Assembly (NCBI RefSeq): GCF_017357225.1
Contig: NZ_CP071605.1
Span: 62,001 to 126,000 of the forward strand
Direction: 5' to 3'
Length of the DNA stretch: 64,000 nt
Source of the DNA: Rhizobium binae
GTDB lineage: Bacteria > Pseudomonadota > Alphaproteobacteria > Rhizobiales > Rhizobiaceae
Shown here: in pieces, positions 1 through 8,553 of the stretch
Position numbering within the stretch: the first letter of the stretch is position 1
Layout of the letters: each line of letters begins with the position of its first letter
Notes under the pieces: model-generated
The model's input: only the letters and a program-made list of their open reading frames with translations
Told to the model about the DNA's origin: nothing
The model's database searches: none
Made by a program: the position numbers and the translations under genes

Positions 1-649
1 CCGCGACACGATCAGACATCGTCAAGGCCTCCTCCTGATCATGGGTTACGAAAATGAAGGTGATGCCCGTCGCTGCCTGGAGCGCTTTGAGCTCCATCTG
101 CATTTCCTTGCGAAGCTTGTAATCCAACGCCGAAAGTGACTCGTCGAGAAGCAAAACCTTCGGCTCGGATGCGAGCGCGCGCGCCAGCGCGACCCGCTGC
201 TGTTGACCACCCGATATCTGTCCCGTCCGCCGACCGGACAGATTTTCCAGTCGCACCAGTTTCAACATTTCATCAACGCGGGCAGCGATTTCATGGCGGG
301 GCCGTTTGAGCATTCTCAGGCCAAAGCCGATATTTTCCGCGACCGTCATGTGTGGGAAAAGCGCGTAATTCTGGAAGACGGTGTTGATGGGACGTTGGAA
401 CGGCGGTACCGACGCAATATCCTCGCCATCGAGAAGGATGGTGCCGGCTGTCGGATATTCGAAGCCGCCTATCAGCCGCAACAGAGTGGTTTTTCCGCAA
501 CCCGACGGGCCGAGCAACGTGAAAAACTCATTCTTGAAGATGTCAAGCGTCGTGCTCTTGACCGCTGCGACGATGCCATTCCCAGAACCGTAGGTCTTGG
601 TTACCTTGTCCAGTCGAATAGCGACCCCCGGTGTAATCTCACCTGTCAT
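1..649 (-). CDS. potA: Polyamine-type ABC transporter ATP-binding protein (PotA-like), 3' end outside window
   Basis: ATPase subunit of a spermidine/putrescine-type ABC importer; it energises uptake at the inner membrane. The frame runs from ATG at 649 (preceded by GAGGAC) off the left edge, so the C-terminal regulatory domain is not seen. Visible motifs are Walker [10 protein letters not shown] (about residue 48), the Q-loop [11 protein letters not shown], signature SGGQQQR, Walker B LLLDES followed by [13 protein letters not shown], and the switch [13 protein letters not shown]. The LDES/YKLRK wording is characteristic of PotA rather than sugar-importer ATPases. The binding-protein gene lies 110 bp upstream and probably shares its transcript; permease genes would be expected beyond the window. 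Substrate is inferred from family only. Confidence 0.85.
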   Translation of the reverse strand, partial: MTGEITPGVAIRLDKVTKTYGSGNGIVAAVKSTTLDIFKNEFFTLLGPSGCGKTTLLRLIGGFEYPTAGTILLDGEDIASVPPFQRPINTVFQNYALFPHMTVAENIGFGLRMLKRPRHEIAARVDEMLKLVRLENLSGRRTGQISGGQQQRVALARALASEPKVLLLDESLSALDYKLRKEMQMELKALQAATGITFIFVTHDQEEALTMSDRVA

Positions 650-759
650 ATTGTCCTCATCCTAAATCGCGTAGCGAGGGTCGATGGAGCAGATAGAACA
701 AGCGCGCTGACGTCGAACCGAGTGAAAGAGATCGGTAGCGGGCTGCCATGCTCGCTGAC

Positions 760-1788
760 CTACTTCTGGACGTCCTGCCAGATGCGGCTGTAGAGCTGCG
801 AGATCTTTGGATCGCAAAGCGTCAAAAGCTCGCCCTTTGATTTCATGTCGTCGGGAATGACAAGTTCCGGCGCACCCTTCATATCCTCGGAGTAGTATTT
901 CTCGGCGCCGATAATGGCCGCTCCATATTTGGCATAGACCGAATTCAACGCTGCGTTTTCGGGCGCCATGATGAAGTTTTGAAAAAGCTTCGCGTTCTCC
1001 AGATTTGGAGCATCCTTCAGCACCACCACGTTGTCAGAGCCATAGGTGAAGCCCTCTCTGGGAAGGCCATAAGCGATGCTGTGGTTTTCAGTACGCCGCT
1101 TCAACGCGGAACCACTCCAGTCGAGGGAGGCCGAGACATCTCCGGTGGCCATTCTCTGTATGCCGGCATAGTCGATTGACAGCCAACTCTTCTTGGCCTC
1201 AACCAGGCGGTCACGGACCTGGGTGAGCAAAGCCTTGTCGCTTGTGCACCATGCGCCGCCTTCGAACTTGATCGCGGCGAACATGATATCGTTCATCTCG
1301 GGAACGATATTGATCTTTCCCTTCAGTTCGTCCGGCGGATCCAGAATCACCTTCCAGGTATTTATGTCGCCTTTGAAGGCCGTGGTATTGACGCTTATGC
1401 CGCTCGTATACCAAAGCCATGGCACGGAATATTTTCGGCCTGGGTCGAAAGCGGGATCCCGCCACCTCTCTTCGAGGTTCTTGGCATTTTCCATCTGCCC
1501 TGGATTTGTTTCGGCAAGCAGCCCTTCCTGAATATAGGTGGGGACGAAGCTCTGCGACGGAACTACGACATCAAATCCGGAGGCCCCTTGGCGCACCTTT
1601 GCGAGTGCCGTGTCGTTGGAATCGAAATCCGTCAACGTCACATGGACGTTGTATGTTTTTGAGAATTTTTCAATCAGTTCGGGGCTGGTGTATTCGCCCC
1701 AGTTGTAGATGTTGAGATTGCCTTCAGCCAGGGCGACGGTGGCGCTCAGGCCAAGAATAAATGCGGCGGATGTGACGGTGAATCTCAT
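760..1788 (-). CDS. Periplasmic polyamine-type substrate-binding protein (PotD/PotF family)
   Basis: A 342-residue extracytoplasmic solute-binding protein for the importer encoded downstream. I place the start at ATG 1788, preceded by GAGGGGA, rather than at an upstream in-frame codon. This gives a clean signal peptide: MRF, a hydrophobic core, then ALA at residues 19-21. The mature protein opens with NLNIYNWGEYTSPELIEKF, a hallmark of PotD/PotF-type proteins, and ends IWQDVQK. The length is usual for the family. It lies between a class III aminotransferase gene (157 bp upstream) and potA, so imported amine or amino acid is probably transaminated by the neighbour. Polyamine specificity is a family-level guess; GABA-like or opine-like ligands are possible. 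Confidence 0.82.
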   Translation of the reverse strand: MRFTVTSAAFILGLSATVALAEGNLNIYNWGEYTSPELIEKFSKTYNVHVTLTDFDSNDTALAKVRQGASGFDVVVPSQSFVPTYIQEGLLAETNPGQMENAKNLEERWRDPAFDPGRKYSVPWLWYTSGISVNTTAFKGDINTWKVILDPPDELKGKINIVPEMNDIMFAAIKFEGGAWCTSDKALLTQVRDRLVEAKKSWLSIDYAGIQRMATGDVSASLDWSGSALKRRTENHSIAYGLPREGFTYGSDNVVVLKDAPNLENAKLFQNFIMAPENAALNSVYAKYGAAIIGAEKYYSEDMKGAPELVIPDDMKSKGELLTLCDPKISQLYSRIWQDVQK

Positions 1789-1945
1789 TTTCCCCTCGCT
1801 TGTTTTCTGGCTGGAAAATCCAGCATTGCGACATTTCCAAACCTGCAGACTTCCCAAGAATGCTCAGTTCCGGCTTCAAAATTGTGCTGGCTGCTTGCCT
1901 CTCGTCTAGCCATCCCCTCTGCTTAAAAGGGAGGCAGCCAACAGG

Positions 1946-3346
1946 TCATGCCGGCCGCCAAAGTCTCTCGCGGATCAGGTCCTGCGCCGTTGCTTCAATC
2001 CCCTTGCGAAGAGCATCGGTCATCATGTCGACTTGCGAGCGGTTGATGGTAAGCGGCGGCGACATGACGCACATGTTGATGAGGGGTCTGACAAGCAGCC
2101 CATTCTCCTGGCAATGAAAGTCGATCCGCTTACCGACGGTCAGATCGAGATCGAGAGGATTCTCGGCTTTGGCGTCGGCAACACATTCAATCCCCGCCAT
2201 AAGGCCGGCGCCCCGAACCTCCCCGACGAGCGGGAGTTCCTCCAGCGTTCGCAACTGCTCCTGAAAATAGGGACCGATTTCACGCGCGTGCTCGAGGAGG
2301 CCGTCTTCCAGCAACTCGATATTGCGGATTGCCACCGCGCAGCCGATGGGGTGGCTGGAATAGGTCAGACCATGCACGAAATTGGCGTTGGGATGGTTTG
2401 AGCGGCGAAGTTCGGCGAACAAACGCTCCGACACCATGACGCCGCCGAGGGGAAAATATCCCGAGGTGACACCCTTTGCGAAGGTTATCATGTCTGGCTG
2501 GATTCCGAAGACATCCTCCGATGCGAAAATGTGGCCGAGCCGTCCGAAGGCGGTGACGACCTCGTCGGCGATCAAGAGGATGTCATTTTCTGCGCAGAGC
2601 GCGCGCATGCGCTTGAGATAGTTCGGCGGCGACATCAAGACTCCGCCGCTTGCCTGAATCGGTTCGGCAACAAAGGCGGCGATTCGCCCAGCACCCTCAT
2701 GCGCAATGAGCGCGCGAAACTCATCGACGAGGAAATCTTCAAAGGCCTCCACTGACAGGTTGGCCGGTCGGTGGAAGGGATTGGGGCAAGTCAACTTTCT
2801 TACGAGCTCGCTTGCGCCATCCATCCAATCGTGATCCCGTGGGCGGCCGTTCAGCGATGCGGTCAGGTAGGTCGAGCCATGGTAGCTTCCCTGGCGGGAG
2901 ACCAGCAATTTCTTCTGCGGCTGTCCGCGTACGTTGTTATAGAACTGCACGAGCCGTATGGCTGTTTCGACCGCGGAAGATCCGCCTGTTGTAAGAAACA
3001 CATGATTGAGATCGCCCGGCGCCCGCTCCGCTAGCATCTGCGCAAGCTTCTCCGCGGGCGCATTGCTTGTATACCATGGTGTCGAGTACGTCAGGGACAT
3101 CGCCTGGTCGCGCAATGTATCGGCCAGGGCTTGGTTGCGATGCCCGACATTGATGCACCACATACCTGCCGGCCCGTCGATGAGTTTTCTGCCGCTCTGG
3201 TCAAAGACGAAGATGTCTTCGGCAGAGGTGATGAGCTCGCGAGCTTCAGCACCGATACTTCCGGCTACCGGGGCGGCCTGAATCAGATGAAACCGGTCCT
3301 TACGGAGCGCATCGGTCTCCAGTTGCGAGGGAGCTGGTTCAACCAT
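1946..3346 (-). CDS. Class III PLP-dependent aminotransferase (omega-amino acid/diamine type)
   Basis: A 466-residue fold-type I aminotransferase that would move an amino group from an omega-amino acid or diamine to a keto acid such as pyruvate. The PLP-binding signature is complete: LLIADEVVTAFGR (cofactor Asp about 261) and TFAKGVTSGYFPLGG with Schiff-base lysine K291. GGSSAVETA lies near residue 122 and the C-terminal VMSPPL motif is present. ATG 3346 is preceded by GGAGA. It is the first gene of the minus-strand set aminotransferase-binding protein-ATPase, so its substrate is probably what that importer brings in. The subfamily resembles putrescine or beta-alanine:pyruvate transaminases; the exact substrate cannot be read from sequence. 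Confidence 0.85.
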   Translation of the reverse strand: MVEPAPSQLETDALRKDRFHLIQAAPVAGSIGAEARELITSAEDIFVFDQSGRKLIDGPAGMWCINVGHRNQALADTLRDQAMSLTYSTPWYTSNAPAEKLAQMLAERAPGDLNHVFLTTGGSSAVETAIRLVQFYNNVRGQPQKKLLVSRQGSYHGSTYLTASLNGRPRDHDWMDGASELVRKLTCPNPFHRPANLSVEAFEDFLVDEFRALIAHEGAGRIAAFVAEPIQASGGVLMSPPNYLKRMRALCAENDILLIADEVVTAFGRLGHIFASEDVFGIQPDMITFAKGVTSGYFPLGGVMVSERLFAELRRSNHPNANFVHGLTYSSHPIGCAVAIRNIELLEDGLLEHAREIGPYFQEQLRTLEELPLVGEVRGAGLMAGIECVADAKAENPLDLDLTVGKRIDFHCQENGLLVRPLINMCVMSPPLTINRSQVDMMTDALRKGIEATAQDLIRERLWRPA

Positions 3347-3442
3347 AAAAATTCTCCACGTCTCTAATGCTAAGCTGTAGGATAATCGAGCATGAAAGAC
3401 GGTGTCGCTCTAGCCACCGCGTAGGGTGAGGTTGCCCAAATA

Positions 3443-4513
3443 ATGGTCATTATCCTCTTGGCCGACGCCAAGCGTTTCGCCGGGAGCCGAACCTTTTGCG
3501 CTGACGAAGTGGCTGCACAGCCTCAGGCACTTGATGCAATCGGTGCTGCTGCCGTGCCACTGGCCGGCATTACGGCGTGGCAGGGTCTGTTTGATCATGG
3601 TCGGCTTCAGTCTGGCCAGCGGGTCCTCATTCACGGAGGTGCTGGCGGGGTCGGCCATTTCGCCGTTCAGTTTGCCAAGGCCGAGGGCGCCTGGGTCGCC
3701 ACAACAGTGTCGTCGTCCGATATAGACTTTGTAACCGACCTCGGCGCCGACGAGGTGATCGATTACAAGAGGGAGAATTTCGAAGATGTTGTCGAGCCTG
3801 TCGATCTTGTTTTCGACCTGATCGGTGGCGAGACGCAGCAGAGAAGCTTCAGCGTCGTCAAGCCGAAAGGCGCGCTCATTTCGACACTCCAGGAGCCGGA
3901 CAAGGCTCGAGCCAAGGCAGTGGGCATTCGGGTCGGCCGTTACACCGCTCAGCCAAATGGTGGCCAATTGCGGGAAATCGCGCAGTTGATCGACCAAGGC
4001 AAGGTCAAGGTCGTCGTTGCCAGCACATTCGGACTTGCCCAGGCAGCCGCCGCCCAGGCGGCTCTCAAAGAACAGCATATTCGGGGTAAAGTCGTCCTGA
4101 CGGTCATCAAGCAGCCAGCGGCGTCTAGGTTCAATGACGAGGAGAGGAGGCTACGCGCATATCAGATCTGGGAAGACGAGGGTCGACCCGACGGCCAGGA
4201 CGTCGCGCATTGGTATAGAGCCGGTGATGCCGGTGCAACAGCGCAACGCGCTGACTACCGGCGATATCTTCGCGGTACAGCGCCGACAGGGTCGTTGGTG
4301 ATCAAGTTTTATCACTCCGGCGATCAAATCCGGGGATATGTCCGCAAGTTAGCCGACACCGACACGGACGATACGATTTTTCCCGGAGAGGAAATGGAGC
4401 CGGAAGCAGCCTTCAAGCTGGCGGCCTCTCACAACGCCAATAGCGATGAGCCTGTCTTCATTGAGCTTGTTGAAGGCGTTGAATGGAATTCCGCGTGGGG
4501 GCGATTGAATTAA
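3443..4513 (+). CDS. 5'-truncated zinc-independent MDR oxidoreductase fused to a DUF2934-containing tail
   Basis: A 356-codon frame joining two unrelated parts. Residues about 25-230 are the Rossmann and C-terminal part of an NADPH quinone-oxidoreductase-like MDR protein (AVPLAGITAWQGLFDHG, GGAGGVGHFAVQFAK, LGADEVIDYK, FDLIGGETQ, HIRGKVVLTV). The roughly 80-100 residue GroES-like N-terminal half is absent and the first 20 residues look non-homologous. Directly after the natural MDR end comes a DUF2934 motif (RAYQIWEDEGRPDGQDVAHW), then about 100 residues with no recognised fold. No convincing ribosome site precedes ATG 3443. Without its N-terminal domain the enzyme is unlikely to work; I read it as a deletion product, perhaps a pseudogene. 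Tn3 transposase debris begins only tens of bases downstream. Confidence 0.6.
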   Translation: MVIILLADAKRFAGSRTFCADEVAAQPQALDAIGAAAVPLAGITAWQGLFDHGRLQSGQRVLIHGGAGGVGHFAVQFAKAEGAWVATTVSSSDIDFVTDLGADEVIDYKRENFEDVVEPVDLVFDLIGGETQQRSFSVVKPKGALISTLQEPDKARAKAVGIRVGRYTAQPNGGQLREIAQLIDQGKVKVVVASTFGLAQAAAAQAALKEQHIRGKVVLTVIKQPAASRFNDEERRLRAYQIWEDEGRPDGQDVAHWYRAGDAGATAQRADYRRYLRGTAPTGSLVIKFYHSGDQIRGYVRKLADTDTDDTIFPGEEMEPEAAFKLAASHNANSDEPVFIELVEGVEWNSAWGRLN

Positions 4514-4554
4514 CAGAGGAAGAAGTCGACAATGACCAAACGCGAAAAGCCGCC

Positions 4555-4938
4555 GGAGATTGCCTCGGAAACGTAGCGACAAGCGAACTGGCTATTGCTG
4601 CACCGTCGTCGCATGTCGTCGCCGCCTGAATTGCGGCCAATATCGCGGCGCGGCGATCTCACGAGGGCGAATTTTTCTGAAGCGGCGCCGATCTGATCAG
4701 CAACATATTTCAGCATGGCGCGAGGCGGAGTTTCCTCTGCTCCAAGCACTCGACCCGGGTATCGCATCAGTCATAGCTGGATGGCAAAGCCGAGCCGATT
4801 GTGATTACGTCTCCGCAGTTCGATCTCCAGGCGATCCGCTAATGACAACGAATAGTGTCGGATTAAGCTGTTCTCGTCGACTGGGATATCGACAAGCTTC
4901 CGACGATCTTGATCTTTGAGAAGCTTGCGCTTTGCCAT
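4555..4938 (-). pseudogene. Decayed N-terminus of a Tn3-family transposase (DUF4158 region)
   Basis: Read on the minus strand from ATG 4938, the frame matches the N-terminal domain of Tn3-type TnpA: MAKRKLLKDQ, then LIRHYSLS and NRLGFAIQL. It then meets an in-frame TGA at 4771-4773 and continues in the same frame with LMRYPGRVLGAEETPPRAML and VADQIGA. A frameshift follows near 4650, after which HLAxIQAAT-like sequence (AAIQAATT) is readable in another frame to about 4560. The rest of the roughly 980-residue protein is missing. No resolvase or terminal inverted repeats were recognised. It is a relic marking past transposition, not a working gene. Confidence 0.7.
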
Positions 4939-5033
4939 CGCCGGACTCCATTCATGACCAATCTGCGTGAAGCGTTGTCGAGTCGGACCGGACAGAGAAA
5001 TCAAAATTGGCGCATGTCGATAGCAATCCACAG

Positions 5034-5058
5034 AGTTCGGATGTTGCACATCCGAACT
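5034..5058. terminator. Perfect 11-bp stem hairpin downstream of the ABC ATPase gene
   Basis: Two perfect 11-base arms (AGTTCGGATGT and its complement) flank a TGC loop, 58 bp beyond the stop of the minus-strand ATPase gene. There is no T-run, so intrinsic termination is uncertain. It could instead be a transposon-associated palindrome, as it lies upstream of the Tn3 relic. Confidence 0.4.
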
Positions 5059-5115
5059 ACGACATTGTTCATGCTCCGTTTCTTCGGCGCCCATTCGGAC
5101 CTGTCGTGCATGGGC

Positions 5116-5916
5116 TTAGGCAATCTGCGACAAAAATCGTTTTGCACGCTCGGTCTTTGGATTGTCGAGGAAATTGTTCGAAAGCCCCTCCTCGATGATT
5201 TCGCCGCTTTCGAGAAAAACGATGTGGTTGCCGACTGCGCGTGCAAAACCCATCTCGTGGGTCACGACAACCATGGTCATCCCTTCTTTGGCAAGGTCCT
5301 GCATTACCGCCAGCACACTGCCTCGCAATTCCGGATCAAGGGCGGAGGTGGGTTCGTCAAAGAGCATTGCCAGCGGTTTCGTCGCAATTGCACGCGCAAT
5401 GGCGACGCGTTGCTTTTGTCCACCTGACAGCTGCCCAGGAAAATGCCCCTCTCTTTCGGCCAAGCCCACCTTTGCGATTTCCTGGCGGGCAATTTCGCGG
5501 GCTTCATCTTTGGATTTTCCCTTTGTGTGGATGAGGCCACACATTACGTTCTGCAGCACGGTCATATGCGGGAAAAGATTGAAGTGCTGGAAGACCATCC
5601 CGGTTTCACGCCGCAGCCGCTGAAGGTCACCCTTGTAATGGCGTTCTTTCGAACGTGTACCGTGATAGGCGCGGGCGTCCCATTCCACCGATCCGACCCG
5701 CAAGCGCCCCTCATCAGGAATGGTAAGCAGGTTAAGGCATCTCAAGAGTGTGCTCTTGCCCGAGCCGCTGGGACCGAGCAATACAACGACGTCACCCTCC
5801 AGAACGTCTAGCGAAACGGAGTTCAGTCCCCTGACATGGGGGAGGTCAGGACTGGGAAACCATTTGCTAGCATTGTGCAGTGAGATGACAGTTTTTCTAT
5901 TCTCGGTGATTTCCAC
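5116..5916 (-). CDS. Polar amino acid ABC transporter ATP-binding protein (GlnQ/HisP family)
   Basis: A 266-residue ATPase of the polar amino acid uptake family. Walker A GPSGSGKST lies near residue 49, then FQHFNLFPHMTVLQNV (Q-loop), LSGGQKQRVAIARA (signature), LFDEPTSALDPE (Walker B) and VVTHEMGFA (switch His). The start is GTG at 5916, preceded by AAGGAGC. It is the last gene of a minus-strand operon SDR-binding protein-ATPase; the two matching permease genes are in the divergent operon starting at 7884. A 24-base hairpin sits between it and the binding-protein gene. Compared with typical GlnQ there is a short insertion (about residues 80-95, RAYHGTRSKERHYKG) before the Q-loop. Substrate unknown. 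Confidence 0.9.
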   Translation of the reverse strand: MEITENRKTVISLHNASKWFPSPDLPHVRGLNSVSLDVLEGDVVVLLGPSGSGKSTLLRCLNLLTIPDEGRLRVGSVEWDARAYHGTRSKERHYKGDLQRLRRETGMVFQHFNLFPHMTVLQNVMCGLIHTKGKSKDEAREIARQEIAKVGLAEREGHFPGQLSGGQKQRVAIARAIATKPLAMLFDEPTSALDPELRGSVLAVMQDLAKEGMTMVVVTHEMGFARAVGNHIVFLESGEIIEEGLSNNFLDNPKTERAKRFLSQIA

Positions 5917-5937
5917 TTTTTCGCTCCTTGTAGAAGC

Positions 5938-5961
5938 GGGGCGGCATGATTTGGCCGCCCC
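5938..5961 (-). terminator. Intercistronic stem-loop between binding-protein and ATPase genes
   Basis: GGGGCGGC and GCCGCCCC form a perfect 8-bp stem with an 8-base loop, in the 54-bp gap after the binding-protein stop. Hairpins here commonly protect or limit transcripts so that binding protein outnumbers ATPase; that role is inferred. Confidence 0.5.
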
Positions 5962-5970
5962 ACAAGAGTA

Positions 5971-6873
5971 TTAGGCTTCCACGCGAAGCGGGCTACCACC
6001 CGGACCGACTGCAAGGTATGGCAGGCCTGCAGCAATCGCATCCTTGCCGACATACTCACGGAACACGGAGTTGAGGATGCCGCCTGCGGCATTGAACAGC
6101 AGCCAGTTAGTCACGAACATGTACATCTTCGTATCCCCCGTCGGCATGAAGAAGGTGTTGTGATCGACGTAAGCAGGCCCCTTGCCGATAATTGTCAGGT
6201 CGACGCCCTGCTTCTTGGTGTTCACGATGGTAAACAGCGATTGCAAGGTCGCGTTCGCACGGCCCGACATAACCTCGCCGATCGCGCCGGTCTGGTCCGG
6301 GAAAACTGACACGGTTGCCTTCGGGTAAAGTGAACGGATCTTTGCTTCCTGAGAGCTTCCCTGAAGGGCTGCGAACTTGAAGTCAGGCGTGTTCATTTGG
6401 TCAAACGTCAGATCTGCCGCTTGCCGTCCGACGACGTAGACCGGTTGAAAGGTAACGGCACAACCTGCAAACCAGCCGCGCAGGGATCGAGACGGCAATA
6501 TCGTTCCAGTCGTCATGATATCGGCTCGGCCTGACTCCACGGCTGCGAACATCTGTCCAAAATCCATGTCCGCGAATTCGATCTGGATATCGGGAGAGAC
6601 ATCCTTGATCATTTGACGAATGAGGGCGATCTCGTAGCCGTCCGGCTCACCCTTGTCATTGATGTAGAGGTTGGGCGGGTATTTCAGGCTCGCCGCAACC
6701 ACAATTTTCTTGGTGCGGATCGCTTTGTCGAGAACCGATTCGTTGTTGGCATCCTGCGCGCTGACCGGTGTTGTCGTACCAAGAGCAACAGCCGCTGCGC
6801 CGCCGGCAAACAGACCGGCAGTTAGGAGCGAACGACGGTTTGCCTGCATTCCACTATCTTGTTTCGTATCCAT
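5971..6873 (-). CDS. Amino-acid-type ABC substrate-binding protein with Tat-like leader
   Basis: A 300-residue family 3-type extracellular solute-binding protein. I choose ATG 6873 because AAGGGGA lies 7 bp upstream; the ATG at 6879 is too close to it. The leader carries twin arginines (ANRRSLL) before a hydrophobic alanine-rich core ending VSAQ (about residue 40), so Tat export is plausible. The mature protein shows the usual order VVAASLKYPPNLYINDKG, EPDGYEIALIRQM, FADMDFGQMFAAVESGRADI and TGTILPSRS. The SDR gene is 71 bp upstream and the ATPase gene downstream. The ligand cannot be read; the context of an SDR and an FAD oxidoreductase suggests a carbon source rather than a common amino acid. 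Confidence 0.85.
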   Translation of the reverse strand: MDTKQDSGMQANRRSLLTAGLFAGGAAAVALGTTTPVSAQDANNESVLDKAIRTKKIVVAASLKYPPNLYINDKGEPDGYEIALIRQMIKDVSPDIQIEFADMDFGQMFAAVESGRADIMTTGTILPSRSLRGWFAGCAVTFQPVYVVGRQAADLTFDQMNTPDFKFAALQGSSQEAKIRSLYPKATVSVFPDQTGAIGEVMSGRANATLQSLFTIVNTKKQGVDLTIIGKGPAYVDHNTFFMPTGDTKMYMFVTNWLLFNAAGGILNSVFREYVGKDAIAAGLPYLAVGPGGSPLRVEA

Positions 6874-6944
6874 GATCATTCCCCTTGTTGTTTCCACAAT
6901 GAAATTTCCGGCCTGCAACCCACTCCTGTGGGGTACAGTTCTTG

Positions 6945-7706
6945 CTAGGCGGTCAGCCCGCCGTCGACTGTCAGCTGCGCACCATTCACGTAGCTGGCCT
7001 CCTCACTCGCCAAAAAGAGCGTGGCTTTGGCAATTTCCTCGTAGGTTCCGAGACGACCGAGAGGCACCGTCGGCGCGAAACGTTGGTCACGAGCGGCGAT
7101 CTGGTCAGCTGACATTCGGGTTAAGCGATCGGCCATGACACTTTCGAGGACACCGGGGCAGATCGCATTCGCGCGTATCCCTTTTGGTCCATAATCACGG
7201 GCAATCGTACGTGTCAGCATGATCAAGCCGGCCTTAGAAACCCCATAGACGGACTCAGCGGTCGATGCGCGCTGGCCTGCGATCGAGGCGGTGTTAACGA
7301 TCACCCCCCTCCCCGCCTTCACCATATGCGGGATCGCTTCTCGACAAAAAAGGTAAGCCGACTTGAGATTGATATCCAAAGCCTGCTGCCACGTTGTGGG
7401 GTCTGTTTGCGAGATCGTCCCGGTGGGATTGATGCCGGCATTGTTAATCAAAATGTCGAGCGTTCCGAATCGAGACAGTGCCAGCGCAACTGCCTGCTTG
7501 GAGGTTTTTTCCTGGGAGACATCGCCAACAACCTCAACAGCCTCTGCCTCCCCACTGCTCAATGCGAGGACGAAGTCTTCAAGCTGATGTTTTGCGCGGT
7601 CAACTAGAACAAGCTTTGCGCCCTCTTTCGCCAATGACTGCGCAACGGCGCGTCCAAGGCCGCTCGCGACTCCTGTAACGATGACCGTTTTTCCTGAAAA
7701 CCGCAT
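6945..7706 (-). CDS. Short-chain dehydrogenase/reductase (SDR, FabG-like)
   Basis: A 253-residue classical SDR. The nucleotide site TGVASGLG is at residues 11-18 and VDR near residue 37 suggests NAD(H) preference. NNAG near residue 88, a catalytic Ser (TASIAG) and Tyr-Lys (YGVSK) are all intact, and the C-terminal YVNGAQLTVDGG is typical. It is the first gene of the minus-strand operon SDR-binding protein-ATPase and reads divergently from the permease operon across a 177-bp gap holding candidate operators. It probably oxidises the imported substrate or an early intermediate, perhaps together with the FAD oxidoreductase at 10021. Substrate not identifiable. Confidence 0.88.
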   Translation of the reverse strand: MRFSGKTVIVTGVASGLGRAVAQSLAKEGAKLVLVDRAKHQLEDFVLALSSGEAEAVEVVGDVSQEKTSKQAVALALSRFGTLDILINNAGINPTGTISQTDPTTWQQALDINLKSAYLFCREAIPHMVKAGRGVIVNTASIAGQRASTAESVYGVSKAGLIMLTRTIARDYGPKGIRANAICPGVLESVMADRLTRMSADQIAARDQRFAPTVPLGRLGTYEEIAKATLFLASEEASYVNGAQLTVDGGLTA

Positions 7707-7789
7707 TTCGATCCGTCCGTTCCGCCTTGTTCATCGACCTTTTGCGATCGCCTGGGCGACATTTATGACCTAAACCTATCTGTCGTGCA

Positions 7790-7808
7790 ATATGAAATCA
7801 TATATGAT
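7790..7808. promoter_or_regulatory. Overlapping palindromes in the divergent promoter gap (candidate GntR operator)
   Basis: ATATGA-AA-TCATAT (7790-7803) overlaps the perfect 12-base palindrome ATCATATATGAT (7797-7808). It lies midway between the SDR and permease starts. GntR/FCD regulators bind short palindromes of this size, and a GntR gene lies in the divergent operon, so autoregulation of both operons is the likely role. Confidence 0.55.
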
Positions 7809-7883
7809 GTTGACGAGGCTGTCGGGCGGGCGTATCGATTAGGCACTCCGCAGAAGAAACAGAGCAATGAGAATGGAAACTTC

Positions 7884-8549
7884 ATGAACCTGGGTTTCTC
7901 GATTATCCTGGCGCAATGGCCGCGCTTCCTTTGGGGATTGGGTTACGACCTCTATTTCGCTTTGGCCGGCTTTGCGATCGGCTGCGTCATCGGGTTCATC
8001 TCCTACCTGGGTTCGGCCTCCCGGTTGAAACTTGCCCGAGCAGTGTCATACATTTACGTGCAAATCGTTCGCGGCTTGCCGATGTATCTTCTGCTTTTGT
8101 GGGTCTACTTCGGGCTCGCAACAAAATTCGGTTTGGCTTTGACCGGATCACAATCGATTATCATTGCCATCGCTATTATGAGCTCGGCATTTGCCTCCGA
8201 GATCTTCAGGACCGGTTACAATTCGATCGATATCGGGCAGAGCGAAGCTGGCAAGGCTCTTGGTCTTTCCGACTACCGGATTAATCGTTCTATCCTGTTT
8301 CCACAGGTCATCCGCGTCGTGATTCCGCCCCTGTTGAATGTCTTCGTTATCTGCTTCAAAGCATCGACGTACGCGGCGGTGGTCGCTGTCCCGGAGCTTA
8401 TCTTCGCGGCCCAGGACATCAGTCTCAATCAATACAGGCCATTCGAAGCCTATATCTCGGTCGCGGTTCTACTGATCGCAACGATGCTGGTTTTGTCTCT
8501 TCTGGTGAAAGTCGTCGAAAACCGTCTCAATGAAAGTAGAGGGGCTTGA
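7884..8549 (+). CDS. Amino-acid ABC transporter permease (HisM/GlnP family), first subunit
   Basis: A 221-residue inner-membrane permease with about five hydrophobic segments. The ABC permease EAA loop is present (EAGKALGLSDYRINRSILFP, about residue 145) followed by a conserved VIPPLLN. I start at ATG 7884, not at an ATG 99 bp upstream, because the upstream extension is hydrophilic and runs through the palindromic operator. The ribosome site is weak (GGAAAC). It pairs with the next gene, five bases downstream, to form a heteromeric pore served by the binding protein and ATPase encoded on the opposite strand. Confidence 0.88.
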   Translation: MNLGFSIILAQWPRFLWGLGYDLYFALAGFAIGCVIGFISYLGSASRLKLARAVSYIYVQIVRGLPMYLLLLWVYFGLATKFGLALTGSQSIIIAIAIMSSAFASEIFRTGYNSIDIGQSEAGKALGLSDYRINRSILFPQVIRVVIPPLLNVFVICFKASTYAAVVAVPELIFAAQDISLNQYRPFEAYISVAVLLIATMLVLSLLVKVVENRLNESRGA

Positions 8550-8553
8550 GATC

